Assembly (NCBI RefSeq): GCF_000168715.1
Contig: NZ_AASE01000007.1
Span: 40,008-104,007 of the forward strand
DNA length: 64,000 nucleotides
DNA from: Chlorobium ferrooxidans DSM 13031
GTDB lineage: Bacteria > Bacteroidota > Chlorobiia > Chlorobiales > Chlorobiaceae
Direction of reading: 5' to 3'
Both the position numbers and the translations under genes were made by a program. Shown here in pieces: positions 18,766 to 31,836 of this stretch (position 1 is the first letter of the stretch; the number at the start of each line of letters is the position of its first letter). The notes under the pieces are model-generated. The model was given only the letters and a program-made list of their open reading frames with translations. It had not been told where the DNA came from and made no database searches.

Positions 18766-19070
18766 GGTGTCTGCTCTCTTAACAAACGTTCAAGATCGCT
18801 GAATACCTCCTCTTGCGGTCGTATGTTACCTTTTCGGACATCCTCTTCACCCTGGGCCAGCAGTTTCAGCAATCCGAGAGCATTGCGCATCTCTTCATAG
18901 CTTTTCGGGTCCTGAAGAACAGCTCGCGGCTCGCCATTCTGGGTAATAATCACCGGACGATGCGTCTCGTTGATCTGATCGAGGAGATCAGCAGCTTTTG
19001 CCTTGAGATAGGTGACCGGTTTGATGTCGTTAGTAATATGCATCGCTTCCCCTGTTCGTTGCTTCTTCAA
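18762..19070 (-). CDS. Phd/YefM-family antitoxin
   Basis: This 102-residue antitoxin is expected to bind and neutralise the toxin encoded directly downstream and to repress the operon. The Phd/YefM signature is clear: DIKPVTYLKAKAADLLDQI, followed by RPVIITQNGEPRAVLQDPKSYEEM. The C-terminal third (70-102) is acidic and probably wraps the toxin. The annotated ATG at 19068-19070 has a second in-frame Met at codon 10 that is also possible. Confidence 0.92.
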   Translation of the reverse strand: MKKQRTGEAMHITNDIKPVTYLKAKAADLLDQINETHRPVIITQNGEPRAVLQDPKSYEEMRNALGLLKLLAQGEEDVRKGNIRPQEEVFSDLERLLREQTP

Positions 19071-19074
19071 TCCT

Positions 19075-19090
19075 AATATAGTACGATATT
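19075..19090 (-). promoter_or_regulatory. Possible operator/-10 of the toxin-antitoxin operon
   Basis: The palindrome AATAT-6-ATATT lies directly upstream of the antitoxin start. On the minus strand it includes a TATATT -10-like element. Phd/YefM antitoxins usually bind such palindromes. Confidence 0.4.
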
Positions 19091-19187
19091 CGGCCTGAAG
19101 AAAGGGGGCTATCAGAACTGTTACACAACGTCGAGATGTTCAAAAATCAAAAGCAGAATGAGAAGGATTCTTTTATGATGCTATTCA

Positions 19188-20621
19188 TCAGGACTCAAGC
19201 TCGCGCAACTGACGGTGGAGGTCTTTACGGGAGAGGCCGTACATGTGGACATAGAGGAGATTGAACATGAGCACGGCTGAGCGGAGCTGGGGAGCACGTA
19301 TGGCCCGTTTGATGGCGTTCTCTACCGTGAAAACCCGTTTGGTGAGTGAGGTATAGCTTGGAATGAACTCTTCAAGAGAAATTCGCAAAGGCTTGTAGAG
19401 CATCTCCTGACCCCATGAGAATCTGAAAGCATCGTGATCATCCCTTGCGTGCAGGAGCCGTCCTTCATTGGCCAGACGATCAAAAACACCGGTTCCGGGA
19501 ATCGGCCGCAGAAGGTTGATACCGGGCACATCAATACCGGTCTCCTCAATAAAGGCCTCTATCCTGTCGGGCAGCCCGAGGGTATCGCCGTCAAGACCGT
19601 AGATAAAGCTGCCGTATACACAGATACCCGCTTTTCGGATATTTTGAATGCACTCAACCTGACGCATGGCCGGGTTGTGAAATTTTTTATGGGCATGGTT
19701 GCTGCCATCCTCAATGCTCTCGATGCCGACAAGCAGGGCTCCGCACCCTGAACGGGCAAAGGCCTCAAGCAGCTTCGGCTGCTCACCGAGCGCAGTGGTC
19801 GCCTGACCCACCCATTTTATCCCGAAAGGAATGAGCCCGGTGAAAAGTTCATGGGCATAGGCCTCGTCAGCGTTGACGGTGTCGTCAAGAAAGAAAAAGA
19901 TCCGCTTGTCCTCTTTGAGAAAGAGTTCGACCTCCCTGAGCACATCACGAACACGACGGTGACGGAGGCGGTGACCGTTCATGACATGCACATTGCAGAA
20001 GTCACAGCTGTAGGGGCACCCTCTCGTGGTCTGCACCACATTGGTGGTAAAGTAGCTCCGGATATCAAGCGCGCTTTTGCTTACGGTGCGCTCCGCTGAA
20101 AGATCGGGAAAAGTTTCAACGCGGTACTCCGGCTTCAGTGCTCCGCGTCGAAGATCCTCCTGAACCTCCCGCCAGATCTCGTCAGCCTCTCCAATCACAA
20201 TTGCATCGGCATGACTGCGGCAATTTTCAGGAAAAATAGTCACGTATGGTCCGCCAAGCACCACCTTGATCCCTTTTGAGCGAAGATGACGGGCAAGATC
20301 AAAGGCGGGTTTCACCGCGCCGGTCTGAACACTGATGCCTGCCAGATCCCAGTGCTGATCAAGCGGAAGCTGCTCGAAGCGCAAGTCACAGATGGTCTGG
20401 CTGACTCCCTCAACCTGCTGTGAACTGAGAATCATCAGCGAAAGCGGAGGAATGGCGAACTGTGCCCTGCGGATGATATTGCTGAGCGCACGCTCCTTGA
20501 GCGAACTTAAAAAACTCTGTTTTACGGTAGCGCTGTCGAGCAATGAGGCTCCGTCAACACCGCTGTCGGCCTGGATGAAAATCAGCAGTACCTTTTTCTC
20601 AACTCCACCGCTATCCTTCAT
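19188..20621 (-). CDS. B12-binding-domain radical SAM protein
   Basis: This 477-residue protein has an N-terminal cobalamin-binding-like Rossmann region (55-150, with GGPYVTIFPENC) and a radical SAM core with the 4Fe-4S motif CPYSCDFC (C202, C206, C209). The C-terminal extension is like DUF4070. Relatives include the bacteriochlorophyll methylases BchQ/BchR and the hopanoid methylase HpnP, but I cannot assign a substrate. I start at ATG 20621, where GGAGG lies inside the end of mutS; TTG at 20624 is less likely. The mutS stop and this ATG share one base (TGATG), so translation is coupled. Confidence 0.85.
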   Translation of the reverse strand: MKDSGGVEKKVLLIFIQADSGVDGASLLDSATVKQSFLSSLKERALSNIIRRAQFAIPPLSLMILSSQQVEGVSQTICDLRFEQLPLDQHWDLAGISVQTGAVKPAFDLARHLRSKGIKVVLGGPYVTIFPENCRSHADAIVIGEADEIWREVQEDLRRGALKPEYRVETFPDLSAERTVSKSALDIRSYFTTNVVQTTRGCPYSCDFCNVHVMNGHRLRHRRVRDVLREVELFLKEDKRIFFFLDDTVNADEAYAHELFTGLIPFGIKWVGQATTALGEQPKLLEAFARSGCGALLVGIESIEDGSNHAHKKFHNPAMRQVECIQNIRKAGICVYGSFIYGLDGDTLGLPDRIEAFIEETGIDVPGINLLRPIPGTGVFDRLANEGRLLHARDDHDAFRFSWGQEMLYKPLRISLEEFIPSYTSLTKRVFTVENAIKRAIRAPQLRSAVLMFNLLYVHMYGLSRKDLHRQLRELES

Positions 20622-23248
20622 CAAAAGCCTCCGCTTGAGCGTGCCAGATCCTGGAGCTTCTGCAGTTCAAGCAGCCCTTCAATCGGAGTGAGCCGGTCAA
20701 GATCAAGCATCTCAAGCGCCCTGCGGAGCCGCGAGTCGGACTCTTCAAAAAGACTGATCTGCATGCTTTTCACCGTCGGCGGGCGGTCAAGTGGAATCTC
20801 GATATCACGTTTCTCCATTCCGGCAAGAATCTCCCTTGCCCGCACAATAACTTCCGCCGGCATCCCGGCCATTTTTGCCACCTCGATACCGTAGCTGTTA
20901 TCGGTGGAGCCCCGAACAATCTTGCGCAGAAAAATCACCCGGTCAGCGGTCTCCACAACCGTTGCATTATAGTTTACAACTCCGGGAATCCGGTTTTCAA
21001 GCTCGGCAAGCTCATGGTAGTGGGTCGCAAAGAGCGTTCTGGCGCCGATTGCGTGAGCGATATACTCGCTCATCGACCAGGCAATCGACATGCCGTCAAA
21101 GGTGCTGGTACCTCGACCGATCTCGTCAAGCAGAAGCAGACTTGTTGCTGTGGCATTGTTAAGAATGCTGGCCGCTTCATTCATCTCGACAAGAAAGGTG
21201 CTCTCCCCCGAGGCAAGATTGTCCGAAGCGCCGACTCTGGTAAATATCCGGTCAACAAGACCGATTTCAGCACGTTCGGCAGGCACAAAACTGCCCGCCT
21301 GCGCCAGCAGGACGATGAGGCCGGTCTGCCGGAGAAAGGAGCTTTTTCCGGCCATGTTGGGGCCGGTGATGATGAGCATCTTCTGTTTTTCATCAAACAG
21401 ACAGTCGTTCTGCACATAGGGTTCATCATCGCTCATGATCCGCTCAAGCACCGGGTGGCGTCCATTGATGATCTCAAGATTGCGGTGATCACTCATTTCC
21501 GGTTTACAGTAACCGTACTGAACGGCAGCTAAGGCAAACGAAAAGAGTGCATCAAGCTCGGCAATGACCGAGGCATTGGTTTGAATCAGGGAAGCCTGCC
21601 CTGCCACTTCAGCACAAAGGTCGTGAAAGAGACGGGCCTCAAGCGCAAAGCTTTTCTCTTCGGCATTGAGAATCTTCTCCTCATACTCCTTCAGGGCCGG
21701 TATGGTGTAGCGTTCGGCATTGACAAGGGTCTGCTTTTTCTCATAATAGGGTGGCACCTTGTCGCTGTTGGCACGGCTTATTTCGATGTAGTAGCCGAAT
21801 ACCTTGTTGAACTGTACCTTGAGCGAGGAGATCGAGGTGTTGAGGCGCTCCTGCTGCTGAATCTCCATAAGGCGATCCTTGGCCGTCGAAGAGATGGAGC
21901 GGAGATCATCAAGCTCCGCGTGAAAACCGCTCCTGATATACCCCCCGTCCCGCATGGAAGCTCCGGATTCGGGATCTATGGCCTCTTCAATGCGCCGGGC
22001 AAGTTCGGGCAGCGGATTCAGTCTGGCAGCAAGGGAGCGAAGCCTTGCGCTTGCCGCCTCCTGAAGCAGCTCCTGAAGTGAGGGAATAATGGCAAGCGAA
22101 ATGCCAAGTTGTCGAACCTCTCTCGGCATGGTGCGAAAGGTGGCAATCCGCGCAAGTGAACGCTCCAGATCATTGATGGCTGAAAGCTTTTCACCAAGCC
22201 CTTCCCGCATCTCCCTGCACCCGGTCAACTCCTCAACCGCATCGAGCCGGAGCTGGATATCCTCAATTTTTCTCAGCGGTCGCTGCAGCCACCGGCGGAT
22301 GAGTCGCGCCCCCATGGGGTTGCAGGTATGGTCCATCACCTGGAGCAGACTGCCGTTGAGCGTACCGTCCTGCATGGAGGAGATGATCTCAAGATTACGC
22401 TTTGTCTGCAAGTCGAGCGTCATATGATCATCGCCATGCAGCTCGCTGATCCGGGTGATATAGTGCAGGCGGTTCTGCCGGGTCTCTTCGAGATACTGGA
22501 GAATAACTCCTGCAGCAACACGGCCTGCACGGTTCCCCTCAATACCGAACCCTTTAAGGGAGTGGGTTTTGAAGTGGCGTGAAAGCACCTCACCGGTCTG
22601 TTCTTCACCGAACATCCAGGCATCAAGCTCGGTAATGAGCAGCTCCTGTGAACAGGATTGTTTCAGCTGCTCAAACCGGGCGCGCTCTGAGGCGGAAATG
22701 AGAATTTCGGATGGATGGAGTGAAAGCAGAAACTCCCTGACTCCCTCAGGCTCCATGGAGGCAATGCTGAACTCAGCGGTGGTCACATCAATAAAGGCAA
22801 CTCCGGCGATAGTTGCGCGGCCCTCCCTGAGAAAGGCCACGGCACAGAGATAGTTGTTGTGCCGGTCATCAAGTATCTTGTCGCTGAAGGTGATGCCGGG
22901 GGTGACAATATCGGTGATTTCCCGGCGGACAATCCCCTTTGCCTCTGCCGGGTCTTCAACCTGGTCACACACCGCAACCTTGAACCCTTTCTTGACCAGT
23001 TTGGCAATATAGCCCTCACTGGCATGGTGGGGAAAACCTGCCATAGGCACTTCAGCCGACGAGCCGTTGGAGCGCTTTGTCAGTACAATATTGAGTGCAC
23101 CGGAAACCAGACGGGCATCCTCAAAAAAGGTTTCGTAAAAGTCCCCTACCCGGAAAAGCAGCAGAAATTCAGGGTACCGCTCCTTGACCTCCAGATACTG
23201 GCGCATCATGGGAGAGTGCTCTTTCTGTGTACCCTTTTCTTTGCTCAT
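20621..23248 (-). CDS. mutS: DNA mismatch repair protein MutS
   Basis: MutS recognises base mismatches and small loops and recruits MutL. The 875-residue length is standard. The mismatch-contact region [11 protein letters not shown] (the conserved Phe-x-Glu) lies near residues 36-46. The ATPase holds Walker [11 protein letters not shown] (about 628), Walker [17 protein letters not shown] and the FATHYHEL switch. The gene begins at ATG 23248 and is followed with coupling by the radical SAM gene. Confidence 0.98.
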   Translation of the reverse strand: MSKEKGTQKEHSPMMRQYLEVKERYPEFLLLFRVGDFYETFFEDARLVSGALNIVLTKRSNGSSAEVPMAGFPHHASEGYIAKLVKKGFKVAVCDQVEDPAEAKGIVRREITDIVTPGITFSDKILDDRHNNYLCAVAFLREGRATIAGVAFIDVTTAEFSIASMEPEGVREFLLSLHPSEILISASERARFEQLKQSCSQELLITELDAWMFGEEQTGEVLSRHFKTHSLKGFGIEGNRAGRVAAGVILQYLEETRQNRLHYITRISELHGDDHMTLDLQTKRNLEIISSMQDGTLNGSLLQVMDHTCNPMGARLIRRWLQRPLRKIEDIQLRLDAVEELTGCREMREGLGEKLSAINDLERSLARIATFRTMPREVRQLGISLAIIPSLQELLQEAASARLRSLAARLNPLPELARRIEEAIDPESGASMRDGGYIRSGFHAELDDLRSISSTAKDRLMEIQQQERLNTSISSLKVQFNKVFGYYIEISRANSDKVPPYYEKKQTLVNAERYTIPALKEYEEKILNAEEKSFALEARLFHDLCAEVAGQASLIQTNASVIAELDALFSFALAAVQYGYCKPEMSDHRNLEIINGRHPVLERIMSDDEPYVQNDCLFDEKQKMLIITGPNMAGKSSFLRQTGLIVLLAQAGSFVPAERAEIGLVDRIFTRVGASDNLASGESTFLVEMNEAASILNNATATSLLLLDEIGRGTSTFDGMSIAWSMSEYIAHAIGARTLFATHYHELAELENRIPGVVNYNATVVETADRVIFLRKIVRGSTDNSYGIEVAKMAGMPAEVIVRAREILAGMEKRDIEIPLDRPPTVKSMQISLFEESDSRLRRALEMLDLDRLTPIEGLLELQKLQDLARSSGGF

Positions 23249-23506
23249 AGAGAACCCATCGACGATTGAATAGTTACCCGGTTACCAGCCAAAACAATAC
23301 CGCTCTCGAAAAGAAGAAGCTACTTCAGCGCATCTAAATAAACAAACGACAACAACCTCTTTCAGAAAAGGGAAATACTCTCCTGTTCAGCGCTTGAAGT
23401 TCCTGCCGGCGACCTCATCCAGACTCCTGAAAACGGGCACTCTGCCGGAGAAAGCAGGACCTTCAGAAAGTGTCGCAGGATATATGGATTTTAGCGCTGC
23501 TCATGT
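23249..23506. other. Intergenic spacer between mutS and rplU
   Basis: I see no gene in this spacer. It separates the divergent mutS and rplU genes and must hold both promoters. Confidence 0.5.
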
Positions 23507-23534
23507 TTGAATATGAGGGAATTAATACTATATT
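23507..23534 (+). promoter_or_regulatory. Candidate rplU-rpmA promoter
   Basis: TTGAAT (23507-23512) and TATATT (23529-23534), with a 16-base spacer, stand about 30 bases before the rplU start. This is a good sigma-70-type match found by eye. Confidence 0.45.
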
Positions 23535-23564
23535 TCAGTCCTTTATCACTAAAATACGAGCAAG

Positions 23565-23855
23565 ATGCAGGCGTTGATCAAGATTTCCGATAAACAATTT
23601 CTGGTAAAACAGGGCGACAAGCTCTTTGTGCCCAAACAACAAGCCGCAATCGGCGATACCATGGAAATCAAAACCATGGCTGAGATTGACGGTATCAATA
23701 CTAATCTGAATCCTGCAGGCAGCATTCAGGCCAAGGTTCTTGATCATGTCAAGGATGACAAGGTTATTGTTTTCAAGAAAAAACGCAGAAAACGCTACCA
23801 GTCAAGAAACGGTCACCGTCAGCAGATGACCCAGATTGAAGTTATTTCTATCTAA
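23565..23855 (+). CDS. rplU: 50S ribosomal protein L21
   Basis: L21 is a 96-residue large-subunit protein that binds 23S rRNA. The sequence has the typical start MQALIKISDKQFLVKQGD and the basic rRNA-binding stretch FKKKRRKRYQSRNGHRQ, ending in QIEVISI. It is followed 40 bases later by rpmA, the conserved L21-L27 operon order. Confidence 0.97.
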   Translation: MQALIKISDKQFLVKQGDKLFVPKQQAAIGDTMEIKTMAEIDGINTNLNPAGSIQAKVLDHVKDDKVIVFKKKRRKRYQSRNGHRQQMTQIEVISI

Positions 23856-23895
23856 GAAAACAGTTCAGGATTTTTAACGTTAATTTCTTTTTCCC

Positions 23896-24150
23896 ATGGC
23901 ACATAAAAAGGGTGGCGGTTCAACCAAAAACGGACGCGACAGTAATCCTAAATATCTCGGCGTAAAAGCTGCCGGCGGCTCAACGGTCAGTGCTGGCACA
24001 ATCATTGTCCGCCAGAGAGGAACTGTTATCAATGCAGGCTCAAATGCCGGATTAGGCAGGGATCATACCATATTTGCACTTGTTGACGGCGTTGTCACCT
24101 TCCGCAACGGAAGGAACAACAAAAAACAGGTCAACATCATCCCCTGCTGA
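23896..24150 (+). CDS. rpmA: 50S ribosomal protein L27
   Basis: L27 is an 84-residue protein whose N-terminal tail reaches the peptidyl-transferase centre. The sequence begins [19 protein letters not shown] and carries the family signature [10 protein letters not shown]. It has no cleavable N-terminal extension of the Firmicutes type. It is the second gene of the rplU-rpmA operon and ends before a terminator. Confidence 0.98.
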   Translation: MAHKKGGGSTKNGRDSNPKYLGVKAAGGSTVSAGTIIVRQRGTVINAGSNAGLGRDHTIFALVDGVVTFRNGRNNKKQVNIIPC

Positions 24151-24181
24151 TTTTGCTTGCTGCAAAATAAGCTTATATTTA

Positions 24182-24214
24182 AAAGCCGTCTTTTTCTTCA
24201 AGGCGGCTTTTTTT
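24182..24214 (+). terminator. rplU-rpmA terminator
   Basis: Arms AAAGCCGTC and GGCGGCTTT around an 11-base loop are followed by a run of T. It begins about 30 bases after the rpmA stop. Confidence 0.85.
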
Positions 24215-24291
24215 ATGCTCAACCTGATTGCTCGATCTTCGGAGCATAAACATCATTCAGCATCTCTTCCTTTACACCTTTAAATCATTGA

Positions 24292-25230
<939 letters not shown>

Positions 25231-25269
25231 AGAGCACCTTCGGGAAATGCTATATTCTGATGAACAAAA

Positions 25270-25294
25270 AAAGCGGCTCCGGGCCGCTTTTTTT
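25270..25294. terminator. mdh terminator, shared with the convergent aguA cluster
   Basis: An 8-base-pair stem (AAAGCGGC / GCCGCTTT) with loop TCCGG has A runs on one side and T runs on the other, so it can act in both directions. Confidence 0.88.
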
Positions 25295-25314
25295 GCAAAG
25301 TACAAAGGCTACAG

Positions 25315-26364
25315 CTACACCGGCAACGCCGGCTCTTCATGGGTAATGCAGTGAATCGCCCCCAGTCCCCATACCAGATCAAAACAATCAATCCCGACAA
25401 CCCGCCTGCCGGGAAAACAGTTCTGCAGCAGCTCAATGGCTGAGGCGTCGCGTGAACAGCGATAGGTCGGCACAAGCACCACACTGTTGGCGATATAAAA
25501 ATTAGCATAGCTGGCAGGAAGGCGCTCCCCGTCAAAAAAGACCGGAGAGGGCATGGGAAGTTTCACGACCTGAAGAGGGTTACCCTCAATATCCGTAAAA
25601 CTCTGCAGCAACCGGTAGTTCTCCTGGAGCGGTTCGTAATTCAGGTCAGCCGGGTCATCCTCTACGGCGATCACCACGGTATTCTCATTGACAAACCGTG
25701 CCATATCGTCAACATGGCCATCGGTATCATCTCCGGCAATTCCATCGCCAAGCCAGAGTACTTTTTGTATGCCGAGATAGTTGCCGAGCTCCCGCTCGAT
25801 ATCGGCTCGGCTCATCAACGGATTCCGGTTTGGATTCAACAGACACGCTTCGGTAGTCAGCAGCAGACCCTTGCCATTGACATCAATAGATCCCCCCTCC
25901 AGCACAATACCGGTTGAAACCAGCGGAAGCTGCTCCTGGAAGGCAATCCGTTCCGGCACCGCATTGTCATCATCATAGGGTTCATACTTCCCCCCCCAGG
26001 CGTTGTACTCCCAGTCGAGAATAACTTTCTCGGTACGAAATCCGCTCTCGCGGAAGACGAAGTTCGGCCCGTGATCCCTGCACCATGCATCATTGGTCGG
26101 AATCCTGTGCAGAAAAACACGATCCAGACGAAGCTGCTCATGACGTGAGTTCCGAAGCAGTTCAAGCACCTCCCGCTCCATTGCTTCATCGAGCACATTG
26201 ATATGCACCTCTTCGGAAGAGCTCAACCATGAAGCAATCTCAACAAACACGGCGGGTACCGGTTCAAACTTTCCCGGCCATGACTCAAGCCGGTGAGGCC
26301 AGGAGAGCCAGGTCGCTTTATGAAAAGCCCACTCGGGAGGCATATAATAGGTCGGATCAGCCAT
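25315..26364 (-). CDS. aguA: Agmatine deiminase family protein
   Basis: AguA converts agmatine to N-carbamoylputrescine and ammonia, the first step of the arginine-decarboxylase route to putrescine. The 349-residue peptidylarginine-deiminase-fold protein shows the start YYMPPEWAFHKATWLSWPH, the motifs DAWCRDHGPNF, LEGGSIDVNGKG and GDDTDGHVDDMARF, and the catalytic cysteine in LGAIHCITHEEPA (C339). An AguB homolog lies two genes upstream on the same strand, supporting the pathway. The M48 protease stop is nine bases before its start. Confidence 0.93.
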   Translation of the reverse strand: MADPTYYMPPEWAFHKATWLSWPHRLESWPGKFEPVPAVFVEIASWLSSSEEVHINVLDEAMEREVLELLRNSRHEQLRLDRVFLHRIPTNDAWCRDHGPNFVFRESGFRTEKVILDWEYNAWGGKYEPYDDDNAVPERIAFQEQLPLVSTGIVLEGGSIDVNGKGLLLTTEACLLNPNRNPLMSRADIERELGNYLGIQKVLWLGDGIAGDDTDGHVDDMARFVNENTVVIAVEDDPADLNYEPLQENYRLLQSFTDIEGNPLQVVKLPMPSPVFFDGERLPASYANFYIANSVVLVPTYRCSRDASAIELLQNCFPGRRVVGIDCFDLVWGLGAIHCITHEEPALPV

Positions 26365-26373
26365 AAGAGATAA

Positions 26374-27636
26374 TCAGTTCAGGGAGGTTGACTGAAGAGC
26401 AGCCGCATGCGCTCTGATACGCCTGATACGCTCGACAACCGGAGGATGTGAATAGTTCAGAAATACATAGAAGGGGTGCGGTGTAAGATTTGAAAGATTG
26501 CTTCGGGAGAGATTTCTGAGTGCATCACCGAGAGTCACACCTTTATCAAACGTCGAAACCGCATAAAAATCAGCCTCATACTCATGTTTTCTTGAAAGAA
26601 CCTGCAAAAAAACAGAGAGTATCAGCTCCACCGGAGTGTACAGCAGCATAAAAAAAATCAGACTTCCATACACGGAGAGATTGGTCATGAAAAACGCATC
26701 AAAAAGCTGGCGGTTATTCATGAAAAGCGAGAGCAGAAAAAAAAGCGCGCCAAGATTGACGATGCTAAGCACCATGCTGATGATAATATGTTTTTTCTTG
26801 AAATGTCCTATTTCGTGGGCAAGCACAGCAACCAGTTCATCAACCGGATGCCCTGAAATAAGCGTATCGAAAAGGGCTATTCTCTTTCGTTTACCGAAAC
26901 CGGTAAAAAAAGCATTTGCTTTGGCTGACCGGCGGGACCCGTCAATAACATAAATTCCGGCAAGCGGGAAATGCACTGTTTCGGCATAGTGCATGATAGC
27001 ACGCTTGAGTTCACCCTCTTCAAGCGGAACAAACTTGTTGAAAAGTGGCATGATCCATGTTGGTGCCACATACTGGAGCAGGAGGGAGAGCACTGTCACG
27101 CCGCACCAGGCCCAGAGCCAGGCAAGGGGGCCTGTCGTCTCAAAAAACCAGAGCACAGCATAGAGAAGAGGGGTCCCGAGAAGAAGGGCAAGCAGCAGGG
27201 TTTTAAAAAGATCAGCCGCAAAAACGGATGGAGTGGTCTTATTAAAGCCGAATTTCTCCTCAATAACAAATGTTCTGTAGATACTGAACGGCAGATCAAG
27301 GAGTGACTGCACGAGAAGCAGTATGCCGATATAGAGCACTCCGGTAACAACCGCATCATATCCGAAACCCCTCAGAAGGTTGTCGAGCAGATTGAATCCC
27401 CGGCTGAACCAGAAGAGGAGGAGAAGGGCAAGATCAAAGGCCGCGCTGCATAAAGAGAGCGTCGTTGTGGCTCGAAGATACTCCCTTGATTTTCGGCTTG
27501 CCTCCTCATCAAACAGGCCGGTAAATTCCTGGGGAACCGGCGCTTCCGATGCTTTGAGATTGAGCAGTTCGGAAACAAGTTTAAGCAGAAAAGTCGTGAG
27601 CAGCGCAAAAAATACAACCGTAGCGAATATGTTCAT
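26374..27636 (-). CDS. M48-family membrane metalloprotease (Ste24-like)
   Basis: This 420-residue inner-membrane zinc protease of the CAAX-protease-1/Ste24 type has several N-terminal membrane helices. The zinc motif is LAHEIGHFKKKH, and the third ligand Glu is in HEYEADFYAV. Ste24-like proteins in bacteria probably act in membrane protein quality control, since prenylated CAAX proteins are absent; the substrate is unknown. The gene sits between aguA and aguB homologs with short gaps, so it is probably cotranscribed without a clear pathway link. Confidence 0.92.
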   Translation of the reverse strand: MNIFATVVFFALLTTFLLKLVSELLNLKASEAPVPQEFTGLFDEEASRKSREYLRATTTLSLCSAAFDLALLLLFWFSRGFNLLDNLLRGFGYDAVVTGVLYIGILLLVQSLLDLPFSIYRTFVIEEKFGFNKTTPSVFAADLFKTLLLALLLGTPLLYAVLWFFETTGPLAWLWAWCGVTVLSLLLQYVAPTWIMPLFNKFVPLEEGELKRAIMHYAETVHFPLAGIYVIDGSRRSAKANAFFTGFGKRKRIALFDTLISGHPVDELVAVLAHEIGHFKKKHIIISMVLSIVNLGALFFLLSLFMNNRQLFDAFFMTNLSVYGSLIFFMLLYTPVELILSVFLQVLSRKHEYEADFYAVSTFDKGVTLGDALRNLSRSNLSNLTPHPFYVFLNYSHPPVVERIRRIRAHAAALQSTSLN

Positions 27637-27681
27637 AATGTCAGATAAGAGAGAAATAGTAGTTCATGCAAGCCCGCCCGG

Positions 27682-28557
27682 TCACTCCTCAAGGTACCGG
27701 CTCTGAAGTTCTCCATAGGTTTCAATTCTGCGGTCACGCAGAAAAGGCCAGTGCGAACGGTAAAATCCTATCCTGCTGCGGTCACACTCGGCAAAGAGAA
27801 TGGTTTCATCCTGATGAGCCGCTTCCTCAATGATCTGCCCAAAGGGATCACAGACAAAGCTGTTGCCCCAGAACTCCAGATCACCTTCCGTTCCAACCCG
27901 GTTAGCCGCTGCAACAAAAACGCCATTGGCCACGGCATGACTCAGCTGCATGGTTTTCCATGCCGCCTGCTGCGAACGGCGCACCGCTTCCGACTCTTCA
28001 TCAGCCGCCCATCCTATGGCTGTAGGATAAAAAATAATCTCCGCACCCTTGAGTGCCGTAAGCCTTGCCGCTTCAGGGTACCATTGATCCCAGCAGATCA
28101 GAACACCGATTGTAGCATATCGGGTTTTAAAGACCTTGTAACCCAGATCGCCGGGAGTAAAATAAAACTTCTCGTAAAATCCGGGATCATCAGGAATATG
28201 CATCTTTCTGTACTTGCCGAGATAACTTCCATCAGCATCAATCACCGCTGCGGTGTTGTGATAGAGTCCCCGGGCTCTCTTCTCAAAGAGTGAGGCAACA
28301 AGAACAACCTCAAGCTCACGGGCAAGCTCCTGCAGAACCAGTGTTGAAGGACCGGGAATCGATTCAGCAAAGCCAAACGGTTCATACGCCTCTGTCTGGC
28401 AGAAATAGCGCGTTGTGAAGAGCTCCTGCAAACAGATTATCCTCGCGCCCTTTGCCGCAGCCTCCCTTATTTGCAGGCATGCATTCGCAAGATTTGCAGA
28501 GGGATCACTATCTGCGCGGGCCTGTACAAGTGCTATGGTTACGGTTTCGGAATGCAT
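27682..28557 (-). CDS. aguB: N-carbamoylputrescine amidase
   Basis: AguB hydrolyses N-carbamoylputrescine to putrescine, CO2 and ammonia. From ATG 28557 the protein has 291 residues, normal for the family. The nitrilase triad is E45 in ICLQELFTTRYFCQ, K118 in YRKMHIPDDPGFYEKFYF and C155 in GVLICWDQWYPEAAR. Those three blocks are characteristic of AguB rather than of general nitrilases. An upstream in-frame stretch to 28719 overlaps menA and is not part of the family. Together with aguA it gives putrescine for polyamines. Confidence 0.93.
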   Translation of the reverse strand: MHSETVTIALVQARADSDPSANLANACLQIREAAAKGARIICLQELFTTRYFCQTEAYEPFGFAESIPGPSTLVLQELARELEVVLVASLFEKRARGLYHNTAAVIDADGSYLGKYRKMHIPDDPGFYEKFYFTPGDLGYKVFKTRYATIGVLICWDQWYPEAARLTALKGAEIIFYPTAIGWAADEESEAVRRSQQAAWKTMQLSHAVANGVFVAAANRVGTEGDLEFWGNSFVCDPFGQIIEEAAHQDETILFAECDRSRIGFYRSHWPFLRDRRIETYGELQSRYLEE

Positions 28558-28571
28558 GACTGAACGAGGAG

Positions 28572-30543
<1,972 letters not shown>

Positions 30544-30894
30544 TTACTGGATATTTTCCTGACTGTGCGCTCTTTCAGGTCCCGATTTTTTCAGGTAGAT
30601 CATCCCCTGGGGGTCAACCATGCCGTAAAGAACCGCAATAAGCTGCTCCTCATGATCAAACTCATGGATCTCCACATGAACGGCATCCCGCTTTCGCACC
30701 TTGTCGCCTTCATTATTTTTAAATAAAAACAGCGCCTTTACTCCTCCGTGAGGAGTCTGACCTTCAAAGAGATAGTTGCCATCTTCAAGTTCATCAAGTG
30801 CACAGCCTGAAGATGCCGAATCGATAGGACATGATGCGCACTGAGAGTAAAACCCCTCCTCTGACTGAGCGTATTCACAAACAGGAAATTTCAT
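30544..30894 (-). CDS. Small cysteine-containing protein of unknown function
   Basis: This is a 116-residue soluble protein that I do not recognise as a named family. Four cysteines lie at the N-terminus (C6, C19, C22, C31), a spacing that could hold a metal or Fe-S cluster. The rest alternates charged strands (EEQLIAVLYGMVDPQGMIYL). It is the first gene of the minus-strand cluster running through FNR, menA, aguB, M48 and aguA, 15 bases from FNR. Its position suggests a role linked to FNR (inference). Confidence 0.7.
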   Translation of the reverse strand: MKFPVCEYAQSEEGFYSQCASCPIDSASSGCALDELEDGNYLFEGQTPHGGVKALFLFKNNEGDKVRKRDAVHVEIHEFDHEEQLIAVLYGMVDPQGMIYLKKSGPERAHSQENIQ

Positions 30895-31023
30895 TACTTC
30901 TCCATCTTTTTTTGCTTCCGGGTTTAGTGTGCGGAAATATAATCATTAAAATATTGTTGAAGAGTTCAATCTTTATAGTTTTCTTGTGTCACAGTTTCAA
31001 CAACAGCACTCAGCAAGAGAACC

Positions 31024-31779
31024 ATGTTAGCCAAGCGGATTATACCCTGTCTCGACGTTCGGGACGGCAGGGTTGTCAAAGGAATTAATTTTGAAGGATT
31101 GAGAGATGCCGGTTCCATCCTTGAACAGGCCAGGTTCTATAATAATGAACTGGCTGACGAACTGGTGTTTCTTGATATTTCAGCATCACTCGAATCACGC
31201 AGAACAACACTTGAAGAGGTACTGAAAGTTTCCGGTGAAATCTTTATTCCGCTTACCGTTGGCGGTGGCATCAACTCCGTAGAACGCGCCAGGGAGGTAT
31301 TTCTTCACGGAGCGGACAAGGTCTCGGTAAACACTGCCGCAGTCAACGATCCGGAACTGATCACGCGGATCGCCGAGAAATACGGGTCACAGGCCGTTGT
31401 TGTTGCTATTGATATTAAAAAAATAGGCACGGAGTACATCGTCCATACCCATTCCGGTAAAAATCCGGTTGGTCTTGAAGCACTTGAATGGGCGCAACAA
31501 GTCCAGGAACTCGGCGCCGGTGAGATTCTGCTTACCAGCATGGACCGTGATGGCACCAAAGAGGGTTATGATAATGAGATACTCGCACGGGTCTCTACCT
31601 CGGTACATATACCGGTCATCGCATCCGGTGGTGCCGGAAGCCTTGAACATCTCTATGACGGGTTTACCAAAGGCCACGCCGATGCGGCACTGGCAGCCTC
31701 TATCTTCCACTTCCGCCAGCACTCAATCCGTGAAGCAAAGGAGTACCTCCATGAAAGAGGCATTGCCGTAAGGCTCTGA
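31024..31779 (+). CDS. hisF: Imidazole glycerol phosphate synthase, cyclase subunit
   Basis: HisF closes the imidazole ring in histidine synthesis using ammonia from HisH, releasing AICAR. The 251-residue beta-alpha barrel has the catalytic D11 in [16 protein letters not shown] and the second Asp in [10 protein letters not shown]. The phosphate-binding motifs VGGGINS and [10 protein letters not shown] are present, as is [15 protein letters not shown]. It is not beside other his genes in the window. Confidence 0.97.
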   Translation: MLAKRIIPCLDVRDGRVVKGINFEGLRDAGSILEQARFYNNELADELVFLDISASLESRRTTLEEVLKVSGEIFIPLTVGGGINSVERAREVFLHGADKVSVNTAAVNDPELITRIAEKYGSQAVVVAIDIKKIGTEYIVHTHSGKNPVGLEALEWAQQVQELGAGEILLTSMDRDGTKEGYDNEILARVSTSVHIPVIASGGAGSLEHLYDGFTKGHADAALAASIFHFRQHSIREAKEYLHERGIAVRL

Positions 31780-31836
31780 AAGGGGAAGCTGAACAGCTTG
31801 CAGATCAATTTTGAGGATCAACCTGAGGCCCGGAAT

